A stretch of DNA of 6,100 bases from Alkanindiges sp. GTDB taxonomy: Bacteria > Pseudomonadota > Gammaproteobacteria > Pseudomonadales > Moraxellaceae. The translations under genes were made by a program, and so were the position numbers. Positions 5,465-6,100 of the stretch are shown here, piece after piece (positions within the stretch are counted from its first letter, which is position 1; every line of letters starts with the position of its first letter). Where the stretch lies: contig JASLIR010000083.1 of the NCBI GenBank assembly GCA_030152125.1, positions 1 through 6,100 of the forward strand, written 5' to 3'. The notes under the pieces are model-generated. The model was not told the origin of the DNA. It made no database searches and was given only the letters and a program-made list of their open reading frames with translations.

Positions 5465-6100
5465 ATGCGTTTACTACTAACCCGGTTACAAGTTACCCCT
5501 TCCCTGCTGGCCCTAAGCGCCTGCTTATTTGCCATGAATACGCATGCAGTGGATGATGCGCAAATGGCTGCTGACTGCAAAAAAATTCCCAGCTATGCCG
5601 CTGCCGGACAAAAAGCTTATGACAAAGGTGATTACAGCAAGGCGCGGGAATCCTTTATTGAACAGGTAAGCTGGAGTGAATCCTGCCAGTTGCCTGACAG
5701 TACCATTGCCACCGCCTATAACAACGTGGCGCTCACTTACATTAAGCAAAAGGACTTTTTAAAAGCGCGCGTATGGTTGCTGCTGGATGCCAAGGACAAA
5801 AAATCGCGGTACAACCTTGGCCTGATTAAAAACCAGCTTGCCACCTTAGCCAAAAGTCAAAGCCCGCGCGGGAAAGAATGGCAGGGCGAATACTGGCAAT
5901 ATGCCGGTAAAGGCGCATGGAATACCGTAGGCGTGGCCGCTAAAAATGGGCAATACCAGATAGCGTTTTCCGGCTTATACATGGGCATGATGAGCATGTA
6001 CTACGGCCCCAACATTGGCGAATTTAGCCTGAGCAGCCCGATTAAAAACGGCAAGGCGGTATACAGTGACAAGGAATATGGCGATGGCTGCCAGATTGAC
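5465..6100 (+). CDS. Exported TPR-containing protein of unknown function, possible lipoprotein (runs off right edge)
   Basis: The first 212 codons of an open frame that continues past the window. The N-terminus is a signal sequence: Arg2 and Arg7, then a hydrophobic stretch 13-24. A lipobox LSAC (17-20) would make Cys20 the lipidated residue, but the hydrophobic run continues past it and an alternative signal peptidase I site follows NTHA (25-28), so the anchor is uncertain. Residues about 43-125 are helical and TPR-like: AGQKAYDKGDYSKARESF (47-64) and AYNNVALTYIKQKDFLKARVWL (84-105). Cys38 and Cys74 could pair by disulfide in the periplasm. From about 138 the character changes to Trp/Tyr/Gly-rich, beta-like sequence with YYGPNIGEF (179-187) and KAVYSDKEYGDGCQ (197-210), which I do not recognise with confidence. 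It lies 31 bp after coaX and is probably co-transcribed, but nothing in it points to biotin or CoA metabolism. Confidence 0.85.
   Translation, partial: MRLLLTRLQVTPSLLALSACLFAMNTHAVDDAQMAADCKKIPSYAAAGQKAYDKGDYSKARESFIEQVSWSESCQLPDSTIATAYNNVALTYIKQKDFLKARVWLLLDAKDKKSRYNLGLIKNQLATLAKSQSPRGKEWQGEYWQYAGKGAWNTVGVAAKNGQYQIAFSGLYMGMMSMYYGPNIGEFSLSSPIKNGKAVYSDKEYGDGCQID

Overview
The window reads as an ordinary chromosomal core region of a gammaproteobacterium, most likely a Pseudomonadales member close to Moraxellaceae/Acinetobacter. The reasons are: a true SMC condensin (not MukB) preceded by a GntR-family regulator, an order I recall from Pseudomonas (PA1526-PA1527); a stand-alone biotin ligase without a DNA-binding domain followed by a type III pantothenate kinase; and, from memory only, a close resemblance of the kinase to Acinetobacter CoaX. 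Base composition is balanced, and I see no mobile element, tRNA, rRNA, CRISPR array or phage gene.

Layout. Positions 1-2721 (minus strand) hold the first 907 codons of smc, running off the left edge. Positions 2792-3487 (minus) hold a FadR-subfamily GntR regulator, 70 bp upstream of smc and probably co-transcribed with it, with a possible additional smc promoter at the gntR stop codon. Positions 3488-3825 are a 338-bp divergent intergenic region. Positions 3826-4659 (plus) are birA, 4708-5433 coaX, and 5465-6100 the first 212 codons of an exported TPR-containing protein that runs off the right edge. The three plus-strand genes are closely spaced (48 and 31 bp) and look like one operon.

The most interesting part is the divergent intergenic region. 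A perfect 15-bp dyad (TATTGT-TTG-ACAATA, 3637-3651) contains the published FadR-subfamily operator consensus TNGTNNNACNA. It lies inside the spacer of a good plus-strand promoter (TTGTCA-16-TACAAT) reading toward birA. A second, one-mismatch copy lies exactly over an extended -10 box reading toward gntR-smc. I infer that the GntR protein controls both its own operon and birA-coaX, which would tie a condensin operon to biotin attachment and CoA synthesis through one repressor. The same region also has a perfect 2 x 11-bp tandem repeat just before birA and two small hairpins.

Other oddities are at protein level. The second coiled coil of SMC is about one-third glutamine, the regulator has lost one of the usual metal-binding histidines of its FCD domain, and CoaX has Gly where many homologues have Asp in the GTA motif. 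No clearly novel multi-gene system is visible; the novelty, if any, is regulatory.
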